64,000 nucleotides of DNA, from contig JAPZLL010000012.1 in the NCBI GenBank assembly GCA_036250225.1, positions 124,001 to 188,000 of the forward strand, written 5' to 3'. How positions within the stretch are numbered: the stretch's first letter is position 1; each line of letters begins with the position of its first letter. This DNA comes from Cercophora sp. LCS_1. Taxonomy: Eukaryota > Ascomycota > Sordariomycetes > Sordariales > Lasiosphaeriaceae. The position numbers were made by a program, and so were the translations under genes. Under the pieces are notes generated by a model. That model was given only the letters and a program-made list of their open reading frames with translations. It made no database searches and was not told the DNA's origin. Shown piece by piece: positions 46,193 to 56,560 of this stretch.

Positions 46193-46990
46193 GGGGTGTA
46201 CAATAATACATTGTAAGCTGATGTTGGACAGACATATGAACGTGTCTTTCTTTTCGAAAAAGAGGCAATTAGTGGGACACTCTTGGCTGAGTTGGGGGTA
46301 TTTGTATTAGAATCCGGACATCCATCTTCAACGAACCAGAACATTTCCCGGCCTGGATGGCGCAGCGGTAATCCGCTGCGCCTATGATGGGCCCGGGTCT
46401 GTCCTGGTGCCGTAGACCTGCTTACTGGAGGCACTGGGTTCGACTCTCAGAGTTGTATTAAGAATGTTCCCACTTTTCGAACTTAAACACCATACAATAT
46501 GGGTTTGTGTAACCGTCGACCTTCCCCTCCTCGAGGAGTTGAGGCTCGGCGGCTAGACTTTTGCCTTTTTTGTGCCATCAAAAATCAAGCTCTTTGGATT
46601 TTATAGATCTGGTTTTCCCTGGGAAAAAAATAAAATAAAATTATCCTGGTAATTCAGTGTTATTTCAGTGGTGAGGCTGCGGCTGCCATGTGAACCAAAA
46701 CGTCATCAGAATCTTAACCATATGGTCGACATCAATTTGTACGATAGCATCAAGCGACACATCCAAGACTATGCACAGCAAGGGAATCTCAAAGAAAATG
46801 TTCCTACCCTCCGGTGGGAACTCATGCAACCCGGCCGTGATACTAACACAAACAAGAAACGGACAATCAAAGTCTCATCCCCATATGTTCCAAGACCCCT
46901 AAAATACCCAAGTAAATGACTCCTTCACCTCGAATGCAACCGAGTACCTGTCGTCAATCAGCATATCATCCACATGCCCAGTGTAAAAAC
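46193..46990. other. Convergent intergenic region with a tRNA-like element
   Basis: About 800 bases between the 3' ends of ALG12 and the beta-glucosidase. Apart from the element at 46339-46469 and an A-rich tract near 46622-46640, nothing is seen. Confidence 0.5.
46339..46469 (+). ncRNA. tRNA-like element with perfect D-arm-like hairpin
   Basis: A box TGGCGCAGCGG (46358-46368) and B box GGTTCGACTCT (46437-46447) lie 79 bases apart. The T arm CTGGG-TTCGACT-CTCAG is complete. Instead of a D arm there is a perfect 10-base-pair hairpin at 46359-46382 with a TAAT loop. GAACATT (46339-46345) can pair with AATGTTC (46463-46469) to close the whole element. No normal acceptor stem or anticodon loop can be drawn, so this is not a standard tRNA. 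A TTTT lies a few bases downstream, and an A-rich tail follows at about 46622. It could be a tRNA pseudogene, a SINE head or a small Pol III RNA. Confidence 0.35.
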
Positions 46991-49746
46991 TTACTTGATA
47001 TCCTCTGCCGAAGCGCCAACCAAGACCTTGAACACGCCCTCCTCGGCGATCCACTTCTTGAGCGCCGTGTCATAGTACCCAACGGCATGCTTGTCCAGCC
47101 CAACCCTCAAATGCTTGGTCTCACCCGCCTCAAGTCTGACCTTCTCGAAGGCCACCAACTCCTTCTCGGGACGCGGCAGCCTAGACTTTTCATCACGCAC
47201 ATAGATCTGCACCGTCTCGGAGCCCTCCACCTCTCCGATATTGCTAACAGCCACAATGAGCTCAATCATCTCCCCCCGACGCAGCACCTTGGAGCTGAGC
47301 GACGGTCTGCCATACTCAAACTTCGTGTACGAGAGGCCGTGACCGAAGGAGAAGAGAGGTGGCACGCGGACCCGGTCGTAGTGGCGGTAGCCAATGTACA
47401 AGCCCTCGCCGTAGATGACCTCAAGGTTCTCGCCCGGCCAGTTATGGTAGGCGGGTGTGTCTTCGAGGCGGCGCGGGAACGTGCACTATCATTCGTCAGT
47501 GGGTTCCTCCTTTCTCAAATGGCGAACGTACCGGCAGTTTTCCGCTAGGGTTCTTCAACCCAAACAGGACATCGGTCAGAGCATTGCCAGCTTCTTGTCC
47601 CTGATACCATGCCTGGATAATAGCCGGCACCTCATCCGCCCACGGCATCGCGACAGGTGAACCGGACTGGTTAACTACCACCGTGTTGGGATTGGCCTTG
47701 ACAACAGCCTGGATAAGACGATCCTGGCTTCCGTCCGACGGCAGATCCATCGTCTGGCGATCGTAGCCCTCAGATTCCCACTCAGCATCCAGTCCTACAA
47801 TGACGACGGCAACGTCTGCAGCCTTAGCGATATCAACAGCCTCCTGCAAGTAATCGATCTGGTCCTCCTCCTTGAAGCCGATTCTGCACCCGCCATATTT
47901 GTGCGTCATGTTGAACTCATTTTGCTTGCTAATCGGCCGGAGCTCGTTTGTGATCTCGACTCGAAGTTCAACGGCCCTGTTCGCCTCCATGTCGACATCG
48001 ACGAGGTAGTCGACAGAGCCGTCAAACATAGCCTCACCTTCTTCCGTCCAGTCCCAGAGGTCGAGAGCCAACTTGCCGTTGATGAAAAGACGACCAGGAC
48101 CAACAGACATAAACGAGATGGTGTGCTTGCCCGTGGTCGTTGCCGTCAGGTGTGTCGTCACGATAGCCGACCATTCGGGGCCAACCTGAGCCAAGGGGGC
48201 CGAGTCCCAGAGGAAGAGATCAGTGTTTGTTCGTCGTTGTGTAATAACGGGCTGGCCCTTGAATTGATCGCCCTTGAACCATTCAATCGTCACGCCCTGT
48301 TTGCCAGTCTTATCTGTGCACAGGTAAGATGCCAATGGCAGCCATTTGTGAATGTGGCATCCGAGAGCGTAGCTGACGGGCTGCTGTGCCGCTTTACGAA
48401 TACTATCCAGTGGCAAAGTGTTGTAGTAGGGGTTAAGGCTGGCACTCCCACCACCGCCGGCGATGGCCCGGTTGGCGTTGGGTCCGATCACAGCAACCTT
48501 TGCCGTCTTGGGGTTGATGGGCAGGACCGACCCCACGTTCTTCAAGAGAGTTAGACCCTCAACGCCGGCTTCGCGAATCAGATTCCTCGTTTCTTCTCGG
48601 TCATCCTCTCGCTCGTCTACCTCAGCCGACAGGTCGCTCCCTTTTGTGCGCTCAACTAGGGTGAGGACGTTCTCCACGGCCCTGTCGATATCTCCTTGAG
48701 TGATCTTGCCATCGTTCAGCGCCTCGAGCACCTTTTCGAAACGCCACTTGGTGGAAAAGGGGAACTCAACGTCGCACCCGGCGCTCAGTGATTCTGCGGT
48801 CGAATTGGTACCGCCCCAGTCGGAGATGACGGTTCTAATGTGCATTAGTCACCATTGCTGCAATGCCCCCGAGCTAGTCATGGACTTACCCATCATATTT
48901 CCAGTCACCTCGCAATACATCCTTGAGAATGTGGGAGTTCATGTCGGAGTGAACACCGTTGACGAGGTTATATGACGACATGATCGCCCAAGGGTTGGCC
49001 TCGCGAACAGCAATCTCGAACGGTCGTAGATACAACTCGCGCAACGGCCTTTCCGCAATCTTCGAGTCCACAGTCAACCGGTTGGTCTCCTGCTCGTTTC
49101 CGACAAAGTCTACTCGGAATTAGCGCCCCAAGTCCACGAAAAACGCATCGAACTAACGCTTGATCGTAGCGGCTACACCCCTCTCTTGGAGACCCCGAAT
49201 GTACTGAGCCGCCAGCTTTCCAGTCAGGAGCGGATCTTCCGAGAACGACTCAAAGTTTCTGCCACCCAGAGGATGTCTGTGCATGCAAACCGTCGGTGCA
49301 AGCAAGACATTGGCGGAGCGAGCTTTGGCTTCCTCGGCGAGGTGCTGGCCCACCTGGTAGAGGATATCCTTGTTCCACGTTGCCGCGAGCGAAATACCGC
49401 AGGGGAACAAGGCAGCCTTGGTTCCACCAACAAAGATGCCACCACGGGCGCCATTTGGACCGTCACTGGTCTTGATCGCCGGAATGTTTTTGGCGGGAAT
49501 CGCTTTCGTTCTCCAGAAATCGGCAGCCGTCAGCAACGAGACCTTCTCCTCCTGGGTCAAGCTTGCTAGCTTCTGCTTGGCCAGTAGCCTCTTGCTCTTC
49601 AAGTGACGAGATGGCTGGATTGGGCTATCTGGGGGCGAGAACTCGGTGGCAGGAGTGGTGTTGGTGTCAACACTGCTCCCTGGAGACGGATTGGGATCAA
49701 AATCACGAGGGACCTCGGCCTCTCCGACTTGCGAGAAAGTCGCCAT
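46991..49746 (-). CDS. GH3 beta-glucosidase with PA14 domain, intracellular
   Basis: Glycoside hydrolase family 3 beta-glucosidase of 868 residues. Exons: 49746-49158, 49109-48890, 48834-47532 and 47485-46991; junctions give ATIKHFVGNEQETNRL, WKYDGTVISDWGGT and GKLPCTFPRRLEDTPAYHNW. The nucleophile is Asp275 in VISDWGG. SDGPNGARGG and KHFVGNEQ form the subsite -1 motifs. A PA14 insert at about 436-576 (GVTIEWFKGDQF...VGPGRLFINGKLALDLWD) sits inside the second domain, as in Kluyveromyces-type enzymes. The C-terminal fibronectin-III-like domain is GHGLSYTKFEYG...GVFKVLVGASAEDI. There is no signal peptide; the N-terminus is a disordered stretch of about 45 residues (MATFSQVGEAEVPRDFDPNP). So it is predicted to hydrolyse imported cellobiose or glucosides inside the cell. 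Where most relatives have LPVTFPRR, this model has PCTFPRR. Confidence 0.95.
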
Positions 49747-52700
49747 CTTTGGTGTAAGTGGTATAAGCAGGCGTTACCCTGCCTCACAACAGGACAGGCG
49801 GTGACACGAAGAGAATGAGCTGGCAAGCCAACCACAATTGTTACAGGGGGGGAACGAAGCGAAAGACGTGAGGCGACAAAAGGGAAAGAGACCATGGACG
49901 GTATATGACTTCGGAGGAGGAACATCAACACCATGGCCTAGTCTAGCTTCCGAGTATTACCCGCCGGATATGAGGACTCTCTGGTGGAGTTCTTGTCCAA
50001 GGCATCTCGACAGGGATAAATGAGAACGATGAAGATCCAACGGCGAAGGGTCCGCTCAAAGCTGGGACCATGGACGGCACACGTTGCCGCGCGAGAATCA
50101 AACAGCCGATGGTGCCATGGGACGAAACGTCCAAAGAGCACCCCGTCCCAGGATCCCACACGAGCGAGGAACGGGACGGGGGGTAGGCACTTTGTTGACA
50201 TACAGGGTAGGTTGGAACGGCACCGCCTGTGGGGTGTGGGATGGGGTGCAACCAGGAGAGTCAGTTGCGCAACCATGTCACTTGACGCTCTTTCCACAGA
50301 CCCCGGAGGTGAAATAGCCATATCGGTCAAGGCGGACCGCTTGAGCGGTAGCATCTTGTGGTTTTCAGCGGGACAAGCCATCAACGGGTTTTGGCGAACA
50401 AGCATTGATAATTAGGCCGAGTGGGGGTAGCAACAAACATGGGCTGTCTGGCAGGCCCAAAATCAGGTTTGTGCTATCTGGCCGACAGCACACAGCGACT
50501 AGGCCACTCCTCAGTTGATGTTCCTGTGTGTTCTAGGCCCAGCATTCTGCAGCCTGTGATTCTAGCGCATCGAGCAGCGAGGTGTGAGAGGCCAGCGCCT
50601 TGTCGCACAAAGTGTGAGGCAAAAAGAAGGGTTCTCCACCAAAACTCAACGGCCGAAACGTTTCTAGTCTTTGCAGATCGCCCCGGCTCTAACGTGGCAA
50701 CACAGACGATTCTGCAAGATGATGTCCGTCGTCGGATCCTTGTGACTCGGCCAGGCCAAGCGGCGAGCACCGGCTTAGCGGCTTCATCCTTGTCAAAGCA
50801 ACGTGCCTCACTCCAAGGAAGCATCACATCCTTTGTCGACGTGATCCGTCCATTCCCACGCGGCGAGCCATCTCAGAGCCGCACCTCGTCACAAATGTAA
50901 TCTCGGTGATCGTTCGCGCGATAGCTTGATGTAAACAGCGGCTACCGTATCCCAGGATCAAACGCCGGAATGTCAGGCACCATGTTGTACCTTCGCTCAT
51001 GCAAAGAAGGGACGAACACGGCGAAGTCCACAGTATGGCAGCGATCGGCGCGACTCATCAAGGCGAGGCGGCAGAGCTGTGGAAGGTCGACGCTCGGCAT
51101 GATGGCCTCGGGCGAAAAGCAGACGTTCTTCAATGCCATGCAGGACGACTGGACGGGACTGCGGGCCGTGTTCCTTTTAAGTCGGATGGGGTGGTGGGGC
51201 ACCGGGGCGCTGATCTTCAACGCCCGGAATGATTGCACGCGGTTCAGGGATGTTTGCCGCGCTATCGCTGACGACCTTGGCCTGGGGAATCTCGATACAC
51301 GTATCTTCTTCGGCAGCATATTATGCCTGCTGCTCTGGATTTAGCGATCGGAGCATGAACGTCTGAAGTTCACCATCGGTACCGCTGACAGGGCCGAAGA
51401 ACCCCAACGACCGAGGTTCTCCCGTGAACTCGACAGGGAGTCGACAGGGGATCGCAGGAAGCCCGGGGTACCAAGCGGTCGGCAGACGCTGCGTCCCACG
51501 AACCAGACACCGGAGACTTACGAATGCAACGTTCTGACCCAGCTCTCAAAGTGGGATGGCGGTTGCGCTGGCTCAGGGTAGGGTAGGATTGGCGATGCAA
51601 GGCGTTTGGCACACCCGACTGGTTAAAGGCGTCTCAGCTGGACGCGAGCAGGAAGGCATCGTCGATTAGATGCCCATGCCACCGGCATGGTATTCCAAGA
51701 ACGGGATCATCGAAGGCGAATAACTTGATACCTTGGTGCAGGGATTGTCGTTTGGGCCATGACAGCGGTTCGAGGCAAAAACGATGCAGACGAAAGATGG
51801 AGCAATCGGAGAAATCTCCTGATTCAAGCTTCCATTTTTCCTCCCGAACTCTCTTCTCGAAACAGCCCAGTGGGGGCGGCGGTTCATTGTTTCTGCTAAC
51901 CAGCGGCAGCTTCACGTGTCCACCTCGCATCGCGCCTTCTTCGACGGCACGCTCCCCCGAATGGACAGTTCCTGCCATTATCTGATCTTCTTGGGTACCA
52001 ATCCGCTGCAGGGGAGATCCAGGTCACGAATTTCCTGACGATTCATCCAAGCCAACATGCCATGAGTAGTTTCCCGGTCCCTGGCTCATAGCTTCGTAGC
52101 TCCGCGATCCGGCCAAGATGTTTACCTTGGTTTGTGAAGTGTTCTCGGTCTTCAGAGAAATCAGCAGCTTCGTACTGGGAGAGCAGTTCGTGCAAGCCGC
52201 TTGGCCACCACCCCGCCGACAAGCCCGACCCGAAGGGTGGGCAAACCACCAAATGGAGAGGCTTCTCCCGTCTACCCCAGATAAGTAGTTGCATCTTAAC
52301 CTCACCGGGACGGTCTTCCGCCAAAGCGTAACCTCCTTGCCAAGTTATCGACGGCGGGTTAGTGCTGCCGTTCGTCACAGGCAGGAACCAACTCACAAGG
52401 CCACACAGCAGCCGAGGCACCTGGCCAGACAAGAGATGTATCTACTGCGTACCTGCAGAGGCAACATGACCATGGCCGTCGGAATGTTTACCCCGGAGCC
52501 GGCCAGCCCTAAGTTAGCATCGTTCCATTCGCACACGACTTCCCCCAGTCCGGGCGCGGGGTGACTATCCCTAGCCAGGTTGGTTTCACTGCTGTACCCG
52601 CATCTATATACGCCAGTGCTTGCCCTGATTGGGTCTCGAGAATCATGGGCTCTCTGGGGCGTGCTAACTACAATTCAGAAACGAAAATCGTCTCTCTCGG

Positions 52701-53572
52701 ATGGTGGAATACAAAGCTCAGTTCACCACAGCCATCTCTCACCCCGCCTCACAATGTAATGATTTGCCACCTTGAGCATCAAGAGACACCATCTCTTTAC
52801 TTAATTTAATGCCGCCCATATGGAATGGAAGAATCCATGTGGCGCAAGGATACCGCCTCGAACATCTTGGTGTGAAAAGATTCCCGAGATTGCATTCAGC
52901 CTCTAGAACGGCACAAAATTGCATTCACTCTACATTTGACAGCACTGAGAACGGGCAGGTGACCTGGATTAGGAGCTCAGTGCCTCGGCCGGCAAATACA
53001 AACATCCTTCTCGCAGTGGAAATAGCTATGAATAATATCTCGACCGTCAAGCCGAGCCCAAGAAGTCCTTTGCCAAATTCTCGCTTCGCTTCAGGTGGAT
53101 GCAAGCCAAACGCACCGAGTACTCGGTGCTTGAAGGTACCCTTCCAGGTTGTGTCTAGACGCAACACATCGACCTCAGCGCTCTGCTGCTTGTAAGGTCG
53201 AGAACAATGACATAATTCTCTAATCGGGACTGTGCAATAATGGATTGCGCAATACTTTGGAACACTTGATGGCATTCTGGGTCGTGTAACTTTACTTGCC
53301 GACCAAGAACATATTTCCTTCACACTGATATACGACTTCAGCTTAAAATGGCTACTAGGTCTGTAATACATAATACCTGCCATGACAAAGATGAATTCGG
53401 TCTGCTAGAGCTCCTGGGGGAACAGTGAGAGCAGCCTTGACGTTTGACAAAACCATATCGAGAAACCCCCTTAAGATTATGAGAGTAAATCAACATCAAT
53501 AAAGAGCTTCCAATTATAATAATGACTGCCAAATATCTCAAATGAATCACACGCCCCCATTCCATCCTCACT

Positions 53573-53607
<35 letters not shown>

Positions 53608-53821
53608 AGTAGTAGCCCCGATTCCTACATACATCCAATTGTTGCATACTCCCATCTGCCCCATATTTCACAGCTCGACTGACCAATCGCAATCCCCGAA
53701 CCAATTCCTCGCTCAACCGCAAGCTCAGTGATTTTTCGCGATACCGAAGAACATCCCCTAACAAATCGACCCGCCCGGGACCCTTTTCACAAACCGGCGC
53801 TCCAACCACTCAAAAAATAAA
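49747..53821. other. 4.1 kb gene-free region
   Basis: The longest stretch without a supported gene. Frames such as 50020-50415 and 50970-51344 lack family motifs and overlap equally long frames on the other strand. The right third (about 53200-53560) is AT-richer. A TCG/TAG microsatellite lies at 53572-53615. It could hold a fast-evolving small gene or non-coding RNA that cannot be recognised by eye. Confidence 0.5.
53572..53615. repeat. TCG/TAG trinucleotide microsatellite
   Basis: About eleven TCG (read GTC/CGT) units followed by three TAG units, in the upstream region of the RGG-rich mitochondrial protein gene. Confidence 0.85.
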
Positions 53822-55012
53822 ATGAACCTCCAAGCCACCTTAGGGCGCGGTACCGCCTCCCTCGAATCAACCTGCCGAATTGCCGCCGCCCGAAGCAGCA
53901 GCGTTCCAACCCGCGGCCGCCAGCTCTTTTCCACCACCTCGTCCGCCCTCGCCGACGACAAGACCAACACCAGCAAGAACCGCCTGACCAGCCGCGAGCG
54001 TTCCAGAGCCGCAGCCTCCCAGATTGGCCGACTAAGCGGAAATGGGAATGCCGCTCTGCGATCGACTCGTCCCGGCGCTGGTGGGATCGATGCCCGTTCG
54101 TTGGGCAATGCGTTCACCAAGGGGCCCGTGGACGCGAGCAAGGTTGTCAGTCTCCGGAGCTTGAGGGGTGGATTCCGGGGACGTGGCAGGGGTGGATTGT
54201 CTTCGAGTAACGAGTTTAGTCGGCAGACGGCGGGCTCCACGGGGTCGTTCCGGTCTGGGTCGCCTTCTGGGTTTGGGAGGTCGACGTCGCCTACGGGTTT
54301 CGGCCGCGGTGGTGGGGGGTTTAGGGGTGGACGAGGTGGTATGGCCGGGAGGGGACGGGGCGGTGCGAGCGCTCGGGGTAGAGGGGGTGGTGCTGGTGCT
54401 AGTGGCGCAAGAACTGAAAAGAAAAAGCGGGAGGATAACAAGTCTGGGCCGCCCCAGGCGAAACCGTGGTCGGCCGAACAGAAAGAGCTGATGAGCAAGT
54501 GGGACAAGGGCGAGGTGATGGAGTATACGCCCAAGGCGGGGCACGAAGAGCTTTTCGGGTACGGACCTGCTGTGCCTTCGGACTCGAAGCTGGGCAAGAT
54601 GGAAAGCGCGCTGCGGACGATGCGCGTGATGGGAGGCGTGGCCTCGTTCAACAAGGACTCGGGGGTCACGGTGGATGATCGGGCCGCGTGGGAGCGATAT
54701 CACAAGGATAAGAAGCCGCTGTTTTTCAACAGCAAGGAGGAGCGGGACTGGTTGAAGCTGAGCCAGGCAGATTTCCCGATGGCTGCACCGGAGCCCAAGA
54801 CCACGCAGACGATTGTGGACTTGGCTGTTGTCGGCAAGTATCAGGCCAAGGGGTTTGTGGAACGAGATAATACCCTTGGGACGGTGGAGAACTACACCTC
54901 GAGGACATGGTACTACAGGACATCGGATTCGGAGCGTTTCCTGGCGAAGGTGAAGTCGCTGCTACCAGCTGAGGCGCAGGGGGGGCCAGCTCCCAAGGAG
55001 AAGCGGGCATGA
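53822..55012 (+). CDS. RGG-rich mitochondrial protein, function unknown
   Basis: Single-exon gene, 396 residues. The N-terminus MNLQATLGRGTASLESTCRI followed by ...RGRQLFSTTSSALADD looks like a mitochondrial presequence with an R-x-x-F/S-T-T cleavage site. Residues about 115-200 form a Gly/Arg-rich tract with many RGG/RGR units (FRGRGRGG, RGGRGGMAGRGRGGASARGR), typical of RNA-binding proteins. The C-terminal 190 residues are conserved in style (AKPWSAEQKELMSKWDKGEV, RAAWERYHKDKKPLFFNSKE, YTSRTWYYRTSDSERFLAKV) and could be a mitoribosome-associated or mitochondrial RNA-binding domain. I do not recognise a named family. It is convergent with the mitochondrial ribosome recycling factor gene, with 211 bases between stops, which fits but does not prove a role in mitochondrial translation. 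Confidence 0.85.
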   Translation: MNLQATLGRGTASLESTCRIAAARSSSVPTRGRQLFSTTSSALADDKTNTSKNRLTSRERSRAAASQIGRLSGNGNAALRSTRPGAGGIDARSLGNAFTKGPVDASKVVSLRSLRGGFRGRGRGGLSSSNEFSRQTAGSTGSFRSGSPSGFGRSTSPTGFGRGGGGFRGGRGGMAGRGRGGASARGRGGGAGASGARTEKKKREDNKSGPPQAKPWSAEQKELMSKWDKGEVMEYTPKAGHEELFGYGPAVPSDSKLGKMESALRTMRVMGGVASFNKDSGVTVDDRAAWERYHKDKKPLFFNSKEERDWLKLSQADFPMAAPEPKTTQTIVDLAVVGKYQAKGFVERDNTLGTVENYTSRTWYYRTSDSERFLAKVKSLLPAEAQGGPAPKEKRA

Positions 55013-55223
55013 GAGCTGGAGGGTAACGAGTTTGAAATGTGGAGTGTAGAAGGGGGTCATAGACATGCCATTTGGCCAGGCTTTACATATGTAACAACAC
55101 CGTACTACCGCCAGAATGCCATGCATTTTAGACAAGCATGGCGTGTATCAAGGCGTATATCATACACACCCAAATCGTACAAAACTAGACTGAGGGAACT
55201 CTAGTCATCTACTCGACTCTACA
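55013..55223. other. Convergent 3' spacer
   Basis: 211 bases between two stop codons; 3' UTRs must be short or overlap. Confidence 0.5.
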
Positions 55224-56154
55224 TCACCTCGGAAGACTTGCCAGCGCCGCCTTCTCCTTCGCGGCAATGTCATTCAATGCCTTGGTCTGGAGATCCCGCA
55301 CCTTTTTCTCCAGCGCACGGGTGTCGTCATCGACAATCAAGCCCTGCTTGCGCCACTTCTTGTGAAGGTCCTCACGCTTGTGTGTCTCGTTGCGAACCTT
55401 GGTCCGCCACGCCTGGCATGTCTCCTTGACATGGCGCTCCAGGTCCCCGGGCTTCTCAGGCTCAATGGTGATGGTCAGCTCGAGGGGGTTCTCCTCGTTG
55501 CGCTGCGGCTGCTGGTTGAAGTCCTTGCTCCGCTGGACAGCGCTGATGATGGGCCCCACCGAGGCCTCCTCAAACGCAAGGATGCTCCATCTCCGACCGC
55601 CCAGCGGTGCCACTGTCGCTAGTTCCCGGAGGGGATACGTCTGCGGGCTCTTCTTGTTTGGTTGGACCGGCACACCGCCGATCAGGTCGCCGAAGCGGTT
55701 GCCGCCGCGCAACTGTCGGAGGACGTCGGCATAGCGCTTTGCGAGCTTTTCGTAGACAAATGTTACGTCGTCGAACTTGTAGGGCTCCTCGGGGTTGGGC
55801 TGGGGGTTGCCCTCGTCGTCGGCGGTTTCGGCGGGGGTGCTGGAGCTGCCGGCTGACTTGGGGGCTGCTTTGTCCGCTGCCTTGTTGGCTTTGCCGGCCT
55901 TTTTTGCGTAGGCTCTGCTGCTGCTTGGACTTTTGGTTGGACCATTGGGTTGTCTGAAGGGGGAGGGGCTGGCGCAGGTGAGGAGAGGTTGGCATTGGGA
56001 TTGGAAGGCGCGGGTGGAAAGAACTCTAAGAAGACGATATATTAGCGTTTTGCGGGGTTGGAAGTGTCAATTGAAGGTCAGGCAACCTTGGGATTGCTTT
56101 TGTAGCGGTAGCGCTACTGCGCGCCAGTGATTTGGCAACTTGGAGGGTCTTCAT
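55224..56154 (-). CDS. rrf1: Mitochondrial ribosome recycling factor
   Basis: Recycles mitochondrial ribosomes after termination; 289 residues. Exons: 56154-56087 (MKTLQVAKSLARSSATATKA to IPR) and 56025-55224, joining to PRVLSTRAFQSQ. That is a basic, Ser/Arg-rich presequence with an STRAF cleavage-like site. The joined frame runs AYAKKAGKANKAADKAAPKS and NPEEPYKFDDVTFVYEKLAKR, then the RRF core: ALRQLRGGNRFGDLIG-type helix, VAPLGGRRWSILAFEEASVG, KDFNQQPQRNEENPLELTIT, and the C-terminal helix with RHVKETCQAWRTKVRNETHK followed by REDLHKKWRKQGLI. This last part matches the bacterial RRF pattern of R-x3-K-x-A-x2-A...NxR-x2-K. The most complete open frame alone starts at 55712, so the N-terminal 130 residues depend on the splice model. 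Confidence 0.85.
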
Positions 56155-56241
56155 GGCGGGTTTGTTGCTTGTTATTTAGTTTGAGGTCAACGACTTTGAT
56201 CGCCAAAGCAGCAATTGAGAACCCGACTGGCTTGCTCCGGT

Positions 56242-56252
56242 AACCCTAACCC
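56242..56252 (-). promoter_or_regulatory. Telomere-repeat box (AACCCTAACCC)
   Basis: Exact double CCCTAA unit 88 bases upstream of the rrf1 ATG, in the divergent promoter. A matching TTAGGGTTAGGG box lies 146 bases further on, in opposite orientation. Confidence 0.45.
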
Positions 56253-56397
56253 TTCCTCGCGAAAATACTTCTGAAGGTATTACTCTGTTCTCCAGCGACA
56301 ACCTAACCAGACTCTACTCAAGAAAAAAAGCTATAGCTCATTCGATACTGAAGGTGGCTTTTGAGAAGGCTAGACGTCCGAATTGCTTCAAAGATAC

Positions 56398-56410
56398 TTA
56401 GGGTTAGGGT
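56398..56410 (+). promoter_or_regulatory. Telomere-repeat box (TTAGGGTTAGGGT)
   Basis: Two perfect TTAGGG units about 150 bases upstream of the WDR6-like ATG. Tbf1-type factors bind such boxes in fungal promoters; a role here is inferred. Confidence 0.45.
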
Positions 56411-56430
56411 CGGGCATCAACCGCCAAAAT

Positions 56431-56437
56431 TGAGTCA
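56431..56437. promoter_or_regulatory. TGAGTCA match upstream of WDR6-like gene
   Basis: Exact CPC-1/Gcn4-type palindrome about 125 bases before the ATG. Single short match; weak support. Confidence 0.3.
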
Positions 56438-56560
56438 CTGGGGGATACTTCCCTTGTGTGTGGCACCCACTCACATGAGAGTGAGCAGCATCAAAAAAAA
56501 AAAAATACGCAACATACTTGCATTCTAAGTTTTTTTTTCTTTCTTTCATATTCCACGACC

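Larger units (their letters stand above)
56155..56560. other. Divergent promoter, rrf1 / WDR6-like
   Basis: 406 bases with two opposed telomere-repeat boxes and a TGAGTCA; see separate entries. An A12-13 run at about 56493 sits in the leader of the WD gene. No other gene. Confidence 0.55.

Noticed and set aside
53758..54669. 303-codon minus-strand Pro/Arg-rich frame
   Set aside because: Antisense of the RGG tract; low-complexity artefact of GGN-rich coding sequence.
56242..56410. Old telomere or telomere proximity
   Set aside because: Only two repeat units in each box, opposite orientation, inside a promoter with housekeeping genes on both sides.
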